From assembly GCA_910577355.1 (NCBI GenBank), contig CAJTMY010000002.1, positions 1 to 64,000 of the forward strand: a stretch of DNA of 64,000 bases, read 5' to 3'. Source of the DNA: an uncultured Muribaculaceae bacterium. GTDB lineage: Bacteria; Bacteroidota; Bacteroidia; Bacteroidales; Muribaculaceae. The notes under the pieces were generated by a model. It searched no databases. It was not told the DNA's origin and worked only from the letters and a program-made list of their open reading frames with translations. This document shows, one piece after another, positions 16,434-24,764 of this stretch. A program made the position numbers and the translations under genes. Positions within the stretch are counted from its first letter, which is position 1; every line of letters begins with the position of its first letter.

Positions 16434-16495
16434 GCATTTTACGCACGTGGAGCTGAATTCATTGCGCGTGCTCCCGGCGCTTGATGGAGGCAGAA

Positions 16496-16750
16496 TTACT
16501 TCTTGCCACGGTTGCCGTAGCGGCTCATGAACTTGTCGACGCGGCCTGCGGTATCGACGAGCTTCTGCTTGCCGGTGAAGAAGGGGTGCGACGAGCTGGT
16601 GATTTCGAGCTTCACCAGGGGATATTCCTTACCGTCGATGGTGATTGTCTCGCGGGTGGCGATAGTCGAGCGGGTGATGAAAGTCTCTTCATTCGACATA
16701 TCTTTGAACACAACTTCGCGATAGTTGGCGGGATGGATGTCTTTTTTCAT
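16496..16750 (-). CDS. rpmE2: 50S ribosomal protein L31 type B
   Basis: 84-residue ribosomal protein beginning MKKDIHPANYREVVFKD with the C-terminal SSSHPFFTGKQKLVDTAGRV signature. The zinc-binding cysteines of L31 type A are absent, which is the C-minus (type B) form. It has its own promoter (16826-16857) and a terminator after it, so it is probably monocistronic. Confidence 0.95.
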   Translation of the reverse strand: MKKDIHPANYREVVFKDMSNEETFITRSTIATRETITIDGKEYPLVKLEITSSSHPFFTGKQKLVDTAGRVDKFMSRYGNRGKK

Positions 16751-16825
16751 TTTAGTATAACGTTATAGCTTTAATATTCAGACGATTTATCGGCGCTGGT
16801 AGGGCGCCATGGTCGTAATGGCCTG

Positions 16826-16857
16826 CAAATTTACGACTTTTTCGCCAATCCGCCAAA
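16826..16857 (-). promoter_or_regulatory. Promoter of rpmE2
   Basis: On the minus strand TTTG (16854-16857), a 20-bp spacer and TAAATTTG (16826-16833) match the Bacteroidetes consensus; the leader is about 70 nt. Confidence 0.7.
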
Positions 16858-16941
16858 AAATTATCTGCTTCCGGCATGAATTTTATTAGCAAATATATTT
16901 TATAAGGAACTTGTGGGTATGTCATAATTTAACTTGAGGTT

Positions 16942-18750
16942 TCAGTCGTCGCAGTAGTGGCGGAGGACGCGGCGGTAGGAGTTGAAGATCTTGCTCTTGG
17001 AGATGAAGCCGTAGTAGCGGCCGGCTTCGTCGACAACGGGAAGGTTCCAGGCACCTGTGCGGTCGAACTTATGCATCACCGAATCCATCGGCTCGCCTAT
17101 CAGCAGTTTGGCGGGGGGCATGGTCATGAACGAGGCCACGTTCATCTTGCGGTACAGGTCGGGGCGGAACATTATGTTGCGTATGTCATCGAGCTGCACC
17201 ACGCCCTGCAGCTCGCCGGCGGCGTTTAGAACCGGAAAGAGGTTGCGGTTTGATTTCGATATCACGTCCACCATTTCCTTGAGGGTCATCTCGGGGCGCA
17301 CGCTGATGAATTCGGTCTCTATCACCGAGTCCATCTTCAGCAGAGTGAGTACGGTTTTGTCTTTCTGATGGGTGAGCAGCTTGCCTTGTTTGGCCAGACG
17401 CATGGTATACAGCGAGTATGGCTCGAATATCTTGATGGTGCCGTACGATATGGTCGACACGATGAGCAGCGGCAGGAACAGGTGATAGCCGCCGGTAAGT
17501 TCGGCGGTGAGGAAGATGGCCATGAGGGGGGCGTGCATTACGCCGGCCATCACGCCGGCCATGCCTATCAGAGCGAAATTCTTGTTGGACACCACTATGT
17601 CGAATCCCAGCATGTTGTAGGCGTATGCAAAAAGGAAGCCGGCCATGCATCCCACGTAGAGCGACGGGGCGAATGTGCCGCCCACGCCGCCGGCTCCGTT
17701 TGTGGCCGATGTGGCGAAGGCCTTCATGAGCACGATAAGGGCGATGTAGAGTATGATGAACCACACATGCGAGCCGTCGCTGTAGAATATCGAGCCGTCG
17801 ACTATCGAGCGGGGGTCGCCTGCAAGCAGTCCCATTATAGAGTCGTAGCCTTCGCCGTAGAGCGGCGGAAACAGGAACACAAGCCCCGAGAGTATCACAC
17901 AGCCTATGGCAGTCTTGAGCCACGGATGGTTCTTGAATCGGCCGAAGAAATTCTCCATCATGTTCATGACTCGGGTGAAATACAGTGATACCAGACCACA
18001 TACCACTCCGAGACCGATGGCGAGAGGAATCTTTGCCACCGAGAAATCCTCGCTCTGCACGAAGAAGAACTCGAACGAGTAGCCCGTGTACATGTAGGCG
18101 ATGGTAGCCGAGGTGATGGCCGAGATAAGCAGTGGCATAACCGACACGGTGGTGAGGTCGAGCATCAGCACTTCGAGGGTGAACAGCATGCCTGCTATCG
18201 GAGCCTTGAAGATGCCGGCGATGCCGGCGGCAGCGCCGCAGCCCACGAGTATCATGAGAATCTTGGGCGACATGCGGAACATCGAGCCGAGGTTGGATCC
18301 TATGGCTGCGCCTGTGTATACGATGGGACCCTCGGCTCCGACCGATCCGCCGAAGCCGATGGTTACCGATGATGCCACAACCGATGTGTATATATTGTGG
18401 CGCTTGAGGCGGCTCTTGTTCTGCGATATGGCCCATAGCACGCGGGTCACACCGTGGCTTATGTTGTCCTTCACCACATATCGTACATACAGGGCGGTGA
18501 TCACCACGCCGAGTGTGGGCAGCAGTATGTACAGATAGTTGCCCGACCGAAGGTCGATATGCGAGGTGAGCGCCGACGATATGGTGTGGATGAGAAATTT
18601 GAGCAGCTGGGCCGCCAGGCCGCCGAAAACGCCCACAAGCAGAGCCAGGAATATCAGGAAAGTGCGTTCCGATATGTGATGCTCGCGCCACACGAGAAAA
18701 CGCATGAACATGTCGTTGAAGCGATTGTTGTGTATATATTTCTGCGACAT
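16942..18750 (-). CDS. CLC-family chloride channel/transporter with CBS domains
   Basis: 602-residue inner-membrane protein with the CLC core (about residues 30-435) and two C-terminal CBS domains (about 455-600). Ion-pathway motifs visible are GSVGAEGP with the gating glutamate E140 and GGTFAPSLYVG. The position of the internal proton glutamate reads FTLEVLM (E193 then V194) rather than the EE pair of E. coli ClC-ec1, as in eukaryotic chloride channels. It is the last gene of the greA operon, 15 bp after a sugar transferase. Confidence 0.92.
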   Translation of the reverse strand: MSQKYIHNNRFNDMFMRFLVWREHHISERTFLIFLALLVGVFGGLAAQLLKFLIHTISSALTSHIDLRSGNYLYILLPTLGVVITALYVRYVVKDNISHGVTRVLWAISQNKSRLKRHNIYTSVVASSVTIGFGGSVGAEGPIVYTGAAIGSNLGSMFRMSPKILMILVGCGAAAGIAGIFKAPIAGMLFTLEVLMLDLTTVSVMPLLISAITSATIAYMYTGYSFEFFFVQSEDFSVAKIPLAIGLGVVCGLVSLYFTRVMNMMENFFGRFKNHPWLKTAIGCVILSGLVFLFPPLYGEGYDSIMGLLAGDPRSIVDGSIFYSDGSHVWFIILYIALIVLMKAFATSATNGAGGVGGTFAPSLYVGCMAGFLFAYAYNMLGFDIVVSNKNFALIGMAGVMAGVMHAPLMAIFLTAELTGGYHLFLPLLIVSTISYGTIKIFEPYSLYTMRLAKQGKLLTHQKDKTVLTLLKMDSVIETEFISVRPEMTLKEMVDVISKSNRNLFPVLNAAGELQGVVQLDDIRNIMFRPDLYRKMNVASFMTMPPAKLLIGEPMDSVMHKFDRTGAWNLPVVDEAGRYYGFISKSKIFNSYRRVLRHYCDD

Positions 18751-18765
18751 TTTTATTTATGGAGC

Positions 18766-20151
18766 TTACAGGCCTTTGCCTGTCATGACGGTTGCGAATG
18801 TATGGAAGAGTATTTTTATGTCTACGCCGAATGATATGTTTTCGAGATACAGCAGGTCGTATGGCAAGCGTTCTATCATCTGGTCGATATCGGAGGCGTA
18901 GCCGTATTTCACCATTCCCCATGATGTTATGCCCGGGCGCACCTGATGCACCAGCGAGTAGTAGGGCACCTTCTCGATTATGCGGTTCACATAATATTCG
19001 CGTTCGGGCCGCGGGCCTACGAGCGACATGTCGCCCCTCAGCACGTTGAGAAACTGTGGCAGCTCGTCGAGACGGTATTTGCGCAGAAACCGGCCTGTGC
19101 GGGTGATCCGCGTGTCGCCGGGACTGCTCAGGCGGGGACCATCGGCCTCGGCGTCGGTCGTCATGGTGCGGAATTTGATGATATGGAACGGGCGTTTGAA
19201 TCTTCCTACACGCTGCTGTGTGTAGAAAACCGGGCCCTGTGAATCGAGTTTTACCGCCACAGCTATCGCCGCATAAACAGGCGCGAGCACCACCAGGGCT
19301 ATAGCAGAGATTATTATATCGCTTAACCGCTTGATGTTGGCTGTCGATGCCGGGATATTTGCACGGGATATGTCGATGAGCGGTTCCGATGCCACGTCTG
19401 ATATGCGGGTGCGCGATGTTATCAGGTTATATACCTCTAGCGGAACATATACGTTTATGCCGTACCGCAGCAGGGGGCCGATAAGATCCACAGTGTGCTG
19501 TACGCTGCCCGGTACGGGCATCACAATGATGGCCTGTAGCTGCATGCGTTCTATGGCCTTACCTATATCGGCGGGCGATTCGGTCGGTGATATGCGTCCC
19601 ACTACCTCAAACATAGGTATCAGGCGGCTGTTGTCCGGTACAAGGCGACGCTGCATGCGGGCTGCGTCTGTCTTGTTGCCGACGATTACGCAGCGGTACA
19701 AGCCTCCCCGGCGCCGCAGATGCCGGCGGCGTATGGCTGTTATGATCGCCCGACCGGTGTATACGGGAGCAAAAAGACATAGCCACAGCACGGCTATTAG
19801 CTCGTAGTTGTGGATGCGGTGAGGCAGGTAATCGTCGATCATGGCCGCGAAATATACCACAAAGGTACCGAACACTGCCGTTACGGCCGAGTTGCGCAGA
19901 TCATCGAGCCGGCTTTTGGCCGATACGTCGTTGTAGTAGCCCGACAAGACAAAGAAACTCACCATCACTATCGGCATGGCGATGAGCGCTCTCCATACGT
20001 GCGGATTGTGGAATATCCAGTCGTATAGCGTCACAGACCGGGTTGACGGGAGGTATAGCCACCGCACTACATCAAAAGCCAACATGCCCGCCAGCGACAT
20101 CAGTATGTCGTTGGCGGCATATATGCTGCGTAGTCGTGCGGTGATCCCCAT
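18766..20151 (-). CDS. Polyprenyl-phosphate sugar-1-phosphate transferase
   Basis: Initiating glycosyl-1-phosphate transferase for surface polysaccharide, transferring a sugar phosphate from a UDP-sugar to undecaprenyl phosphate. The 461-residue protein has several N-terminal transmembrane segments and a middle nucleotide-binding-like region. The C-terminal bacterial sugar transferase domain begins after about residue 265, with HIIKFRTM, YRLDELPQFLNVLRGDMSLVGPRPE and the Arg/Pro-rich catalytic loop. It starts 3 bp after tsaC. No polymer cluster lies beside it, so the polysaccharide is unknown. Confidence 0.9.
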   Translation of the reverse strand: MGITARLRSIYAANDILMSLAGMLAFDVVRWLYLPSTRSVTLYDWIFHNPHVWRALIAMPIVMVSFFVLSGYYNDVSAKSRLDDLRNSAVTAVFGTFVVYFAAMIDDYLPHRIHNYELIAVLWLCLFAPVYTGRAIITAIRRRHLRRRGGLYRCVIVGNKTDAARMQRRLVPDNSRLIPMFEVVGRISPTESPADIGKAIERMQLQAIIVMPVPGSVQHTVDLIGPLLRYGINVYVPLEVYNLITSRTRISDVASEPLIDISRANIPASTANIKRLSDIIISAIALVVLAPVYAAIAVAVKLDSQGPVFYTQQRVGRFKRPFHIIKFRTMTTDAEADGPRLSSPGDTRITRTGRFLRKYRLDELPQFLNVLRGDMSLVGPRPEREYYVNRIIEKVPYYSLVHQVRPGITSWGMVKYGYASDIDQMIERLPYDLLYLENISFGVDIKILFHTFATVMTGKGL

Positions 20152-20154
20152 AGG

Positions 20155-20739
20155 CTATCTGCGTATGATCTTGAACAGGCCGCCCGCCGATATCTTGATT
20201 ACCGACGAGGCCTTGGGCGCCGGCGGGTCATCGCGGCGGCTTGCGCACACATGGTCGCAGGCGTCAACTATTACAGGCTTTATCGAGGCGAAATCAAGCG
20301 GGGCGGGCTCGCCGCTTATGTTGGCCGATGTGGATACCACCGGTCCTCGCATCAGGCGGCATAGCTCGGCGGAAAATGCCTCGCGCGTGAGGCGTACGCC
20401 GATGCTGCCGTCGGGGGCAAGCAATTCAGGAGCTACGTTGCGGCCACGGTCGTATATTATGGTCACTGGGTCGACTGCCGCCTCGATAAGCTGTTCGGCT
20501 ACTTCGGGCACTTCCTCGACAGTGGCGTCAAGCATGGCGAGCGAGTCGACCAATGTGATGAGGGCTTTGGAATCGGCGCGATGCTTTATATCGAATATGC
20601 GTCGCACGGCTTCGGAGTTGCGGGCATCGCATCCCAGACCCCATATGGTGTCGGTGGGGTAAAGTATCACCCCGCCGCGCCGCATGATGTCGGCGGCGCG
20701 GCGCAGGTCGTCGCGTACCGCTTCATCGTGCAGATTCAT
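20155..20739 (-). CDS. tsaC: L-threonylcarbamoyladenylate synthase
   Basis: Makes threonylcarbamoyl-AMP for the t6A37 modification of ANN-decoding tRNAs. The 194-residue product has the YrdC/Sua5 core GGVILYPTDTIWGLGCDA, FDIKHRADSKALITLVDS and VSTSANISGEPA. Start MNLHDEAVR at 20739 lies 2 bp after the upstream stop; a longer frame extends into that gene and is not real. The C-terminal Sua5 domain is absent, so it is the short YrdC type. Confidence 0.92.
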   Translation of the reverse strand: MNLHDEAVRDDLRRAADIMRRGGVILYPTDTIWGLGCDARNSEAVRRIFDIKHRADSKALITLVDSLAMLDATVEEVPEVAEQLIEAAVDPVTIIYDRGRNVAPELLAPDGSIGVRLTREAFSAELCRLMRGPVVSTSANISGEPAPLDFASIKPVIVDACDHVCASRRDDPPAPKASSVIKISAGGLFKIIRR

Positions 20740-20741
20740 GA

Positions 20742-21833
20742 TCACATGTATTTGGCCACGGCTTTCTCTATCTGGGCCGGGTCGGCCACACGTTCGGCGA
20801 GCGAGCCGCTGCGATCGATTATGAAAGTGGTGGGCAGGACGCCTACATTGTATTTTACCAGTGGTTCGTTGCCGCCGGTGGTGGTGTTCCATACTGCCGT
20901 CCATGGCAGGTTGGCGGCAGTCTGGCGCCATGAGGTCTCGTCCTCGTCAAAGGCTATCTGATATATCTGCAGGCCGGCGTCCTTGTATTTGTCATATATC
21001 TTGAACAGCAGGGCGTTGTATGCCGGTGACGATTCCATGCCGTAGGATGTGAAGCTCAGTACGGTCACACCGCCCTTGGCGGCGACTTCGCTCAGCTTGT
21101 GCACCGTACCCTTGGCGTCGGCGCGCTCTATCTCGAACAGTACGGTCTCGGGCACTTCTATCTGCCGCTGTGTGCCATACTTGCCCTGCCGCGCGCGTTT
21201 GAATACGGCGGCGAGGTATGCCGTGCGGGGATCGTCGGGGCGCTCGGTTGCGAAACGCTGGGCCACGGCTCCGTAGAGACGCAGGTCGTTGGCATCGGCG
21301 AGATTGAACAGCTGCCGCCCGCCCACCGATTTATTGATAAGGTAATAGACCGATGCCACCGATGGGTCGGCAAATGCCTTGTTGAACAGTTCCCGCTTCA
21401 GATCCGTATCGGTTGCGGTGGCCTCCGCGCCTCTGGCTGCGAGCGATGCGGCCACGATGCTGTCGAGGCTCTTTACGGTACGTGCCTGTACGGTGCCGTC
21501 GAGAGTGTAGTTCCGGTCGAAATCGAGAGTGTCGGACACTATGCTCACCACATCCACCGAGTCGATCGGAAAGTATATGTACTTGCCCCCGAGGTTGAGG
21601 CGCATTATGTCGGGATATTGTGCGGGCGCCTGCGCGCGGTATTCAAACCGGCCCTCGGTAGCTTTCACAGAGTCGACGAGATACCAGTTGCCGTTGTTGA
21701 AGCCTTCGATATACAGGGTGTTGTCGGCTCCGTCGTTGAGTCGTCCGTCGATGCCCCATCCGGGGTTGCTGTGCGAGCATGCGCCGAGCATGATGGCGAT
21801 ACCGGCGGCAGCGGCGATATATGTTTTTTTCAT
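20742..21833 (-). CDS. Thioredoxin-fold lipoprotein (DUF4369/TlpA-like) lacking CxxC
   Basis: 363-residue predicted lipoprotein (MKKTYIAAAAGIAIMLGACS; lipobox LGAC). The N-terminal half resembles DUF4369 (GRLNDGADNTLYIEGFNNG) and the C-terminal part is a TlpA/AhpC-like thioredoxin fold (TVLSFTSYGMESSPAYNALL, VGVLPTTFIIDRSG). Where redox TlpA proteins have WCGPC this one has SYGMESSP, so both active-site cysteines are missing and a thiol-disulfide role is unlikely. It lies between a HIT gene (7 bp) and tsaC (2 bp). The function is unknown. Confidence 0.82.
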   Translation of the reverse strand: MKKTYIAAAAGIAIMLGACSHSNPGWGIDGRLNDGADNTLYIEGFNNGNWYLVDSVKATEGRFEYRAQAPAQYPDIMRLNLGGKYIYFPIDSVDVVSIVSDTLDFDRNYTLDGTVQARTVKSLDSIVAASLAARGAEATATDTDLKRELFNKAFADPSVASVYYLINKSVGGRQLFNLADANDLRLYGAVAQRFATERPDDPRTAYLAAVFKRARQGKYGTQRQIEVPETVLFEIERADAKGTVHKLSEVAAKGGVTVLSFTSYGMESSPAYNALLFKIYDKYKDAGLQIYQIAFDEDETSWRQTAANLPWTAVWNTTTGGNEPLVKYNVGVLPTTFIIDRSGSLAERVADPAQIEKAVAKYM

Positions 21834-21840
21834 GTATTTC

Positions 21841-22236
21841 TTACTTGAGGCGGGCGGCGATGCCGTCGGCGATTTCTTTCATGCGTTCGGGAGTCAGTTG
21901 CAGCTTGGGGCGGCGGAAGTCCATGTCGCTCTCGGTGCGCAGCGGTATAAGGTGGATGTGCGCGTGGGGTACTTCGAGTCCCAGCACCGCCATGCCCACT
22001 TTGGTGCAGGGGATGGCCTGCTTTACGGCTTCGGCCACGCGCTTGGCGAATACGTGCAGTGCTGCCAGCTCGTCGTCGGGGAGGTCGAATATATAGTCGA
22101 CCTCGTGTTTCGGGATCACAAGCACATGCCCTTCGGCCACCGGATTGATGTCGAGGAAGGCGTAGTGACGGTCGTCCTCGGCCACGCGGTACGAGGGAAT
22201 CTCGCCGGATGCTATGCGTGAGAATATCGATGCCAT
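21841..22236 (-). CDS. HIT family nucleotide hydrolase
   Basis: 131-residue Hint/HIT-type protein that would hydrolyse nucleoside phosphoramidates or related nucleotides. It shows IFSRIASGEIPSYRVAEDD at the N-terminus, a region VLVIPKHEVDYIFDL, and the histidine triad VPHAHIHLIPL. It is the second gene of the operon, 12 bp after greA. Confidence 0.92.
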   Translation of the reverse strand: MASIFSRIASGEIPSYRVAEDDRHYAFLDINPVAEGHVLVIPKHEVDYIFDLPDDELAALHVFAKRVAEAVKQAIPCTKVGMAVLGLEVPHAHIHLIPLRTESDMDFRRPKLQLTPERMKEIADGIAARLK

Positions 22237-22248
22237 GGCTGTGTGCGG

Positions 22249-22719
22249 TTAAAATGAAATCTCTATGATCTCGAATTTCATCAGGCCCGACGGAACTCGG
22301 ATCTCCACCACATCGCCGATCCTGTGGCCGAGCAGCCCCTGCGCGATGGGAGTCGACGATGCAATTTTCTTTTCTTTGAGATTTGCCTCCGAGTCGGCCA
22401 CGATGGTGTATTCCATCACCATGCCGTTGGCGATGTTCTTTATCTTCACGCGGTTGAGTATCTGCACCTCGTCGCAGTTCAGTTTAGTCTCGTCGAGGAT
22501 GCGGGCGTTTGCCACCAGATCCTTTAGCTGGGCGATTTTCATCTCCAGCATGCCCTGTGCCTCCTTGGCCGCGTCATACTCGGCGTTCTCGCTCAGGTCG
22601 CCCTTGTCGCGGGCCTCGGCGATGGCACGTGATATTTCGGGTCGCTTCACACTTTCCAGGTAAGCGATTTCTTCCATTTTTTTCTTATAACCCTCCTGGG
22701 TCATGTAGGTTATTGCCAT
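22249..22719 (-). CDS. greA: Transcription elongation factor GreA
   Basis: Stimulates RNA cleavage by backtracked RNA polymerase. The 156-residue protein has the N-terminal coiled coil (MTQEGYKKKMEEIAYLES) with the acidic tip DLSENAEYDAAKEAQ and the C-terminal FKBP-like domain ending SPIAQGLLGHRIGDVVEI-type residues. Start MAITYMTQ at 22719 is preferred over a longer frame with a hydrophobic extension. A -7 box (TACCTTTG, minus strand, 22838-22845) lies about 120 nt upstream. First gene of the greA-HIT-thioredoxin-like-tsaC-sugar transferase-CLC operon. Confidence 0.95.
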   Translation of the reverse strand: MAITYMTQEGYKKKMEEIAYLESVKRPEISRAIAEARDKGDLSENAEYDAAKEAQGMLEMKIAQLKDLVANARILDETKLNCDEVQILNRVKIKNIANGMVMEYTIVADSEANLKEKKIASSTPIAQGLLGHRIGDVVEIRVPSGLMKFEIIEISF

Positions 22720-22929
22720 AATATTTAATATTAAGGTGATATTTTGTATTTGTAAAAGTGATGACAGAATAAAAAATGAAGAAACTCCACCGATAAGGCC
22801 GAGTCTCCGCACGTCGCTCTGTTTTTATTCTGCATCGCAAAGGTAAGGCTTATTTGATATAAAAAGAAATCACAATATTTAAAATTGGTTAAAACCGAGG
22901 TTTGTCGGGCTTTTTAGCCGGCTGTTTGT

Positions 22930-22937
22930 TAATTTTG
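22930..22937 (+). promoter_or_regulatory. -7 box giving a near-leaderless B3/B4 transcript
   Basis: TAATTTTG ends 5 nt before the ATG at 22943. A TTTG at 22901 is too far (25 bp) for standard spacing, so only the -7 half is supported. Confidence 0.45.
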
Positions 22938-22942
22938 CCGTC

Positions 22943-23632
22943 ATGAAAATCAATGTACAGATATCAGACGAGGTCGCCAAGGCGGCGCCCGGCCTTAAAG
23001 TGATTGTTGTTGAGGCATGTGTGCGCAACTATGCGACATCCGATTCCCTGTGGGCCGAGATAGACGCGGCTGCCCGGACTCTGCGCGACGGCATGCCGAT
23101 GGATGGGATAAACAAGCGGCCTGCGATCGCCGCCACGCGTGCGGCATACAAGGCACTGGGCAAGGAGCCAAACAGATATCGCCCTTCGGCTGAGGCGTTG
23201 TGCCGTCGCTGTGTAAAGGGGCTGGAGCTATATCGGTCGCTTGCCGTGATCGATCTTATAAATCTGCTGTCGATAGTCACCGGGCACTCTATCGGAGGTT
23301 TCGACCTTGACAGAATCGAAGGTCGGGATCTCATACTTGGAGTTGGCCGTGAGGGCGAGCCTTACGAAGCCATCGGGCGCGGACAGCTGAATATCGCCTG
23401 TCTGCCGGTGTTCCGCGACGCCGCAGGAGGTGTGGGCACTCCCACCAGCGACAACGACCGTACCAAGCTGTCGCCCGATACTGTGCGCCTGTTGATGACC
23501 ATAAATATGTATGGCCCGTCGGAGATGGGCGAGACTGATATGGTGGAGCTCGCCGTACGGCTGCTGCGCGAATATGCCGGCGCCTGTGAGATTGAGTTTA
23601 ATACAGTCACTCCCGCCGTTCGCGGGGAGTGA
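22943..23632 (+). CDS. B3/B4 domain protein (PheT-like editing domain)
   Basis: 229-residue stand-alone protein of the B3/B4 family, related to the domain of phenylalanyl-tRNA synthetase beta chain that hydrolyses mischarged Tyr-tRNA. Visible are NKRPAIAATRAAYKALGKEPNRYRPSAEAL (split over residues 53-83), GFDLDRI and GTPTSDNDRTKLS. Free-standing members are thought to edit tRNA or bind tRNA, but the role is not established. Its 3' end overlaps the convergent thioesterase gene by 26 bp. Confidence 0.82.
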   Translation: MKINVQISDEVAKAAPGLKVIVVEACVRNYATSDSLWAEIDAAARTLRDGMPMDGINKRPAIAATRAAYKALGKEPNRYRPSAEALCRRCVKGLELYRSLAVIDLINLLSIVTGHSIGGFDLDRIEGRDLILGVGREGEPYEAIGRGQLNIACLPVFRDAAGGVGTPTSDNDRTKLSPDTVRLLMTINMYGPSEMGETDMVELAVRLLREYAGACEIEFNTVTPAVRGE

Positions 23633-24404
23633 AATGGAGCTTCACCGCCACAGCACGGCGGTCGCCGGCATGGATCTCGGTCACCGAGGATTCCGGCTCT
23701 CGTGCCGCCGGTCCGGAGATGAGTCTTACTGTCTCGCCGAAATGGCATTCGTGGTCGAAACTTACCGACAGCCGGTCGATATCGTTGCGGTCATAGAACT
23801 CGAGGGGGCGCAGGTTCAGCACAAGGTCGAGATATCTTATGGTATTGACGTGGCGGTTGAAATCGATGTCGCAGTATTTGAATGTATATGAGCCGGTTTC
23901 CACCGGTGCGCCTTTTTCTATCATAGGGGCGCGGTCTTTGGCCACGGGGCATGCGCGGTCGACTACCGGATAGAGGTCTGTCTCCACTTGTGCGAGGTCG
24001 GCGAGTGTGCGCGTCTCCATGTCTATGGCCACCCACATGGAGCGGATATGCGCCACGGTATTGCCTTCAGCGTCGGTCATCTCGAAGCATCGGTCGCTGA
24101 ACCTGCGGTTGTAACCTTCTATCCATGTCGACATCGTATATGTCTCGTTGATGTGCGGATATCGTATCATCTCGATGGTGAGGCGAGCCAGAACCCATCC
24201 CATTCTGTGCTCTTTCAGATCGGCATATCCGATGCCGAGCACATTGGCATGTTCAGTGGCTGTCTCTATGGCCCGGGCTGCTACAAGGGTTACAGGCATC
24301 AGGCCGCGGGCGTCTGTCTCGCCTGCTGTCAGAAACCAGCTTTTGGTGAGAATGGCCTTGTTTTCGTCGACGGTGAAATCGTCGGATTGAATTTTTTCTG
24401 TCAT
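23607..24404 (-). CDS. Acyl-ACP thioesterase
   Basis: 265-residue acyl-[acyl-carrier-protein] thioesterase of the FatA/FatB-like bacterial family (two tandem hot-dog folds). The first domain carries the GWVLARLTIEMIRYPHINETY stretch around residues 69-90. The second has KYCDIDFNRHVNTIRYLDL, with the catalytic Asn-His pair in NRHVNT. It releases free fatty acids from ACP, setting chain length. A -7 box (TAACTTTG, minus strand, 24410-24417) ends 5 nt before the ATG, predicting an almost leaderless mRNA. Confidence 0.9.
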   Translation of the reverse strand: MTEKIQSDDFTVDENKAILTKSWFLTAGETDARGLMPVTLVAARAIETATEHANVLGIGYADLKEHRMGWVLARLTIEMIRYPHINETYTMSTWIEGYNRRFSDRCFEMTDAEGNTVAHIRSMWVAIDMETRTLADLAQVETDLYPVVDRACPVAKDRAPMIEKGAPVETGSYTFKYCDIDFNRHVNTIRYLDLVLNLRPLEFYDRNDIDRLSVSFDHECHFGETVRLISGPAAREPESSVTEIHAGDRRAVAVKLHFTPRERRE

Positions 24405-24409
24405 ATCAG

Positions 24410-24417
24410 CAAAGTTA
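24410..24417 (-). promoter_or_regulatory. -7 box of the acyl-ACP thioesterase gene
   Basis: TAACTTTG on the minus strand, 5 nt from the start codon; no clear -33 element at the expected distance. Confidence 0.5.
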
Positions 24418-24616
24418 ATACTTTTTTGTAAAATGAGGCTCTGTCATTTATGGATAAGTGTAATCAATATGGCTATTATGCAACTGAATCCATCTAAAAA
24501 CAACTGTTTTATGACCAATTATGCATGTGGAAATGTTAAAATGGTTAAGAGTTGTAAAAACCACTTTGGCGGTCTTTATATGACTCTTAATATGTGTTAA
24601 ATTTTGCGGATTACTG

Positions 24617-24647
24617 TTGCATAAACTGCTGATTGATATTATCTTTG
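24617..24647 (+). promoter_or_regulatory. Promoter of sRNA-like element copy 1
   Basis: TTG (24617-24619), a 20-bp spacer and TATCTTTG (24640-24647). No coding frame follows before the terminator about 70 nt downstream. Confidence 0.7.
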
Positions 24648-24652
24648 CATGT

Positions 24653-24722
24653 GTGTTTTTTATAGTATTAGATTAAGATAAAGGTTTACAGAGGAAGCCG
24701 GGCTGTGAAGTTCGGCTTTTTC
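24653..24722 (+). ncRNA. Candidate ~70-nt small RNA, copy 1
   Basis: In the 360-bp gap between the thioesterase and esterase genes, a good promoter is followed by a conserved block (ATAGTATTAGATT at 24662-24674, AAGGTTT at 24681-24687). An intrinsic terminator follows: 10-bp stem 24695-24704 with 24709-24718, GUGA tetraloop, then T5. The same architecture, with matching sequence blocks and spacing, occurs at 25861-25932 on the minus strand. I recall similar ATAGTATTAGATTTAAGG elements in other Bacteroides genomes but no assigned function. Confidence 0.6.
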
Positions 24723-24764
24723 GTATTTATTCGTATACGGTAAGGCATCTGATATGAACCATTG

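Noticed and set aside
17186..18922. 578-residue minus-strand ORF overlapping the CLC gene in another frame
   Set aside because: Arg/His-rich out-of-frame translation of the real CLC gene.
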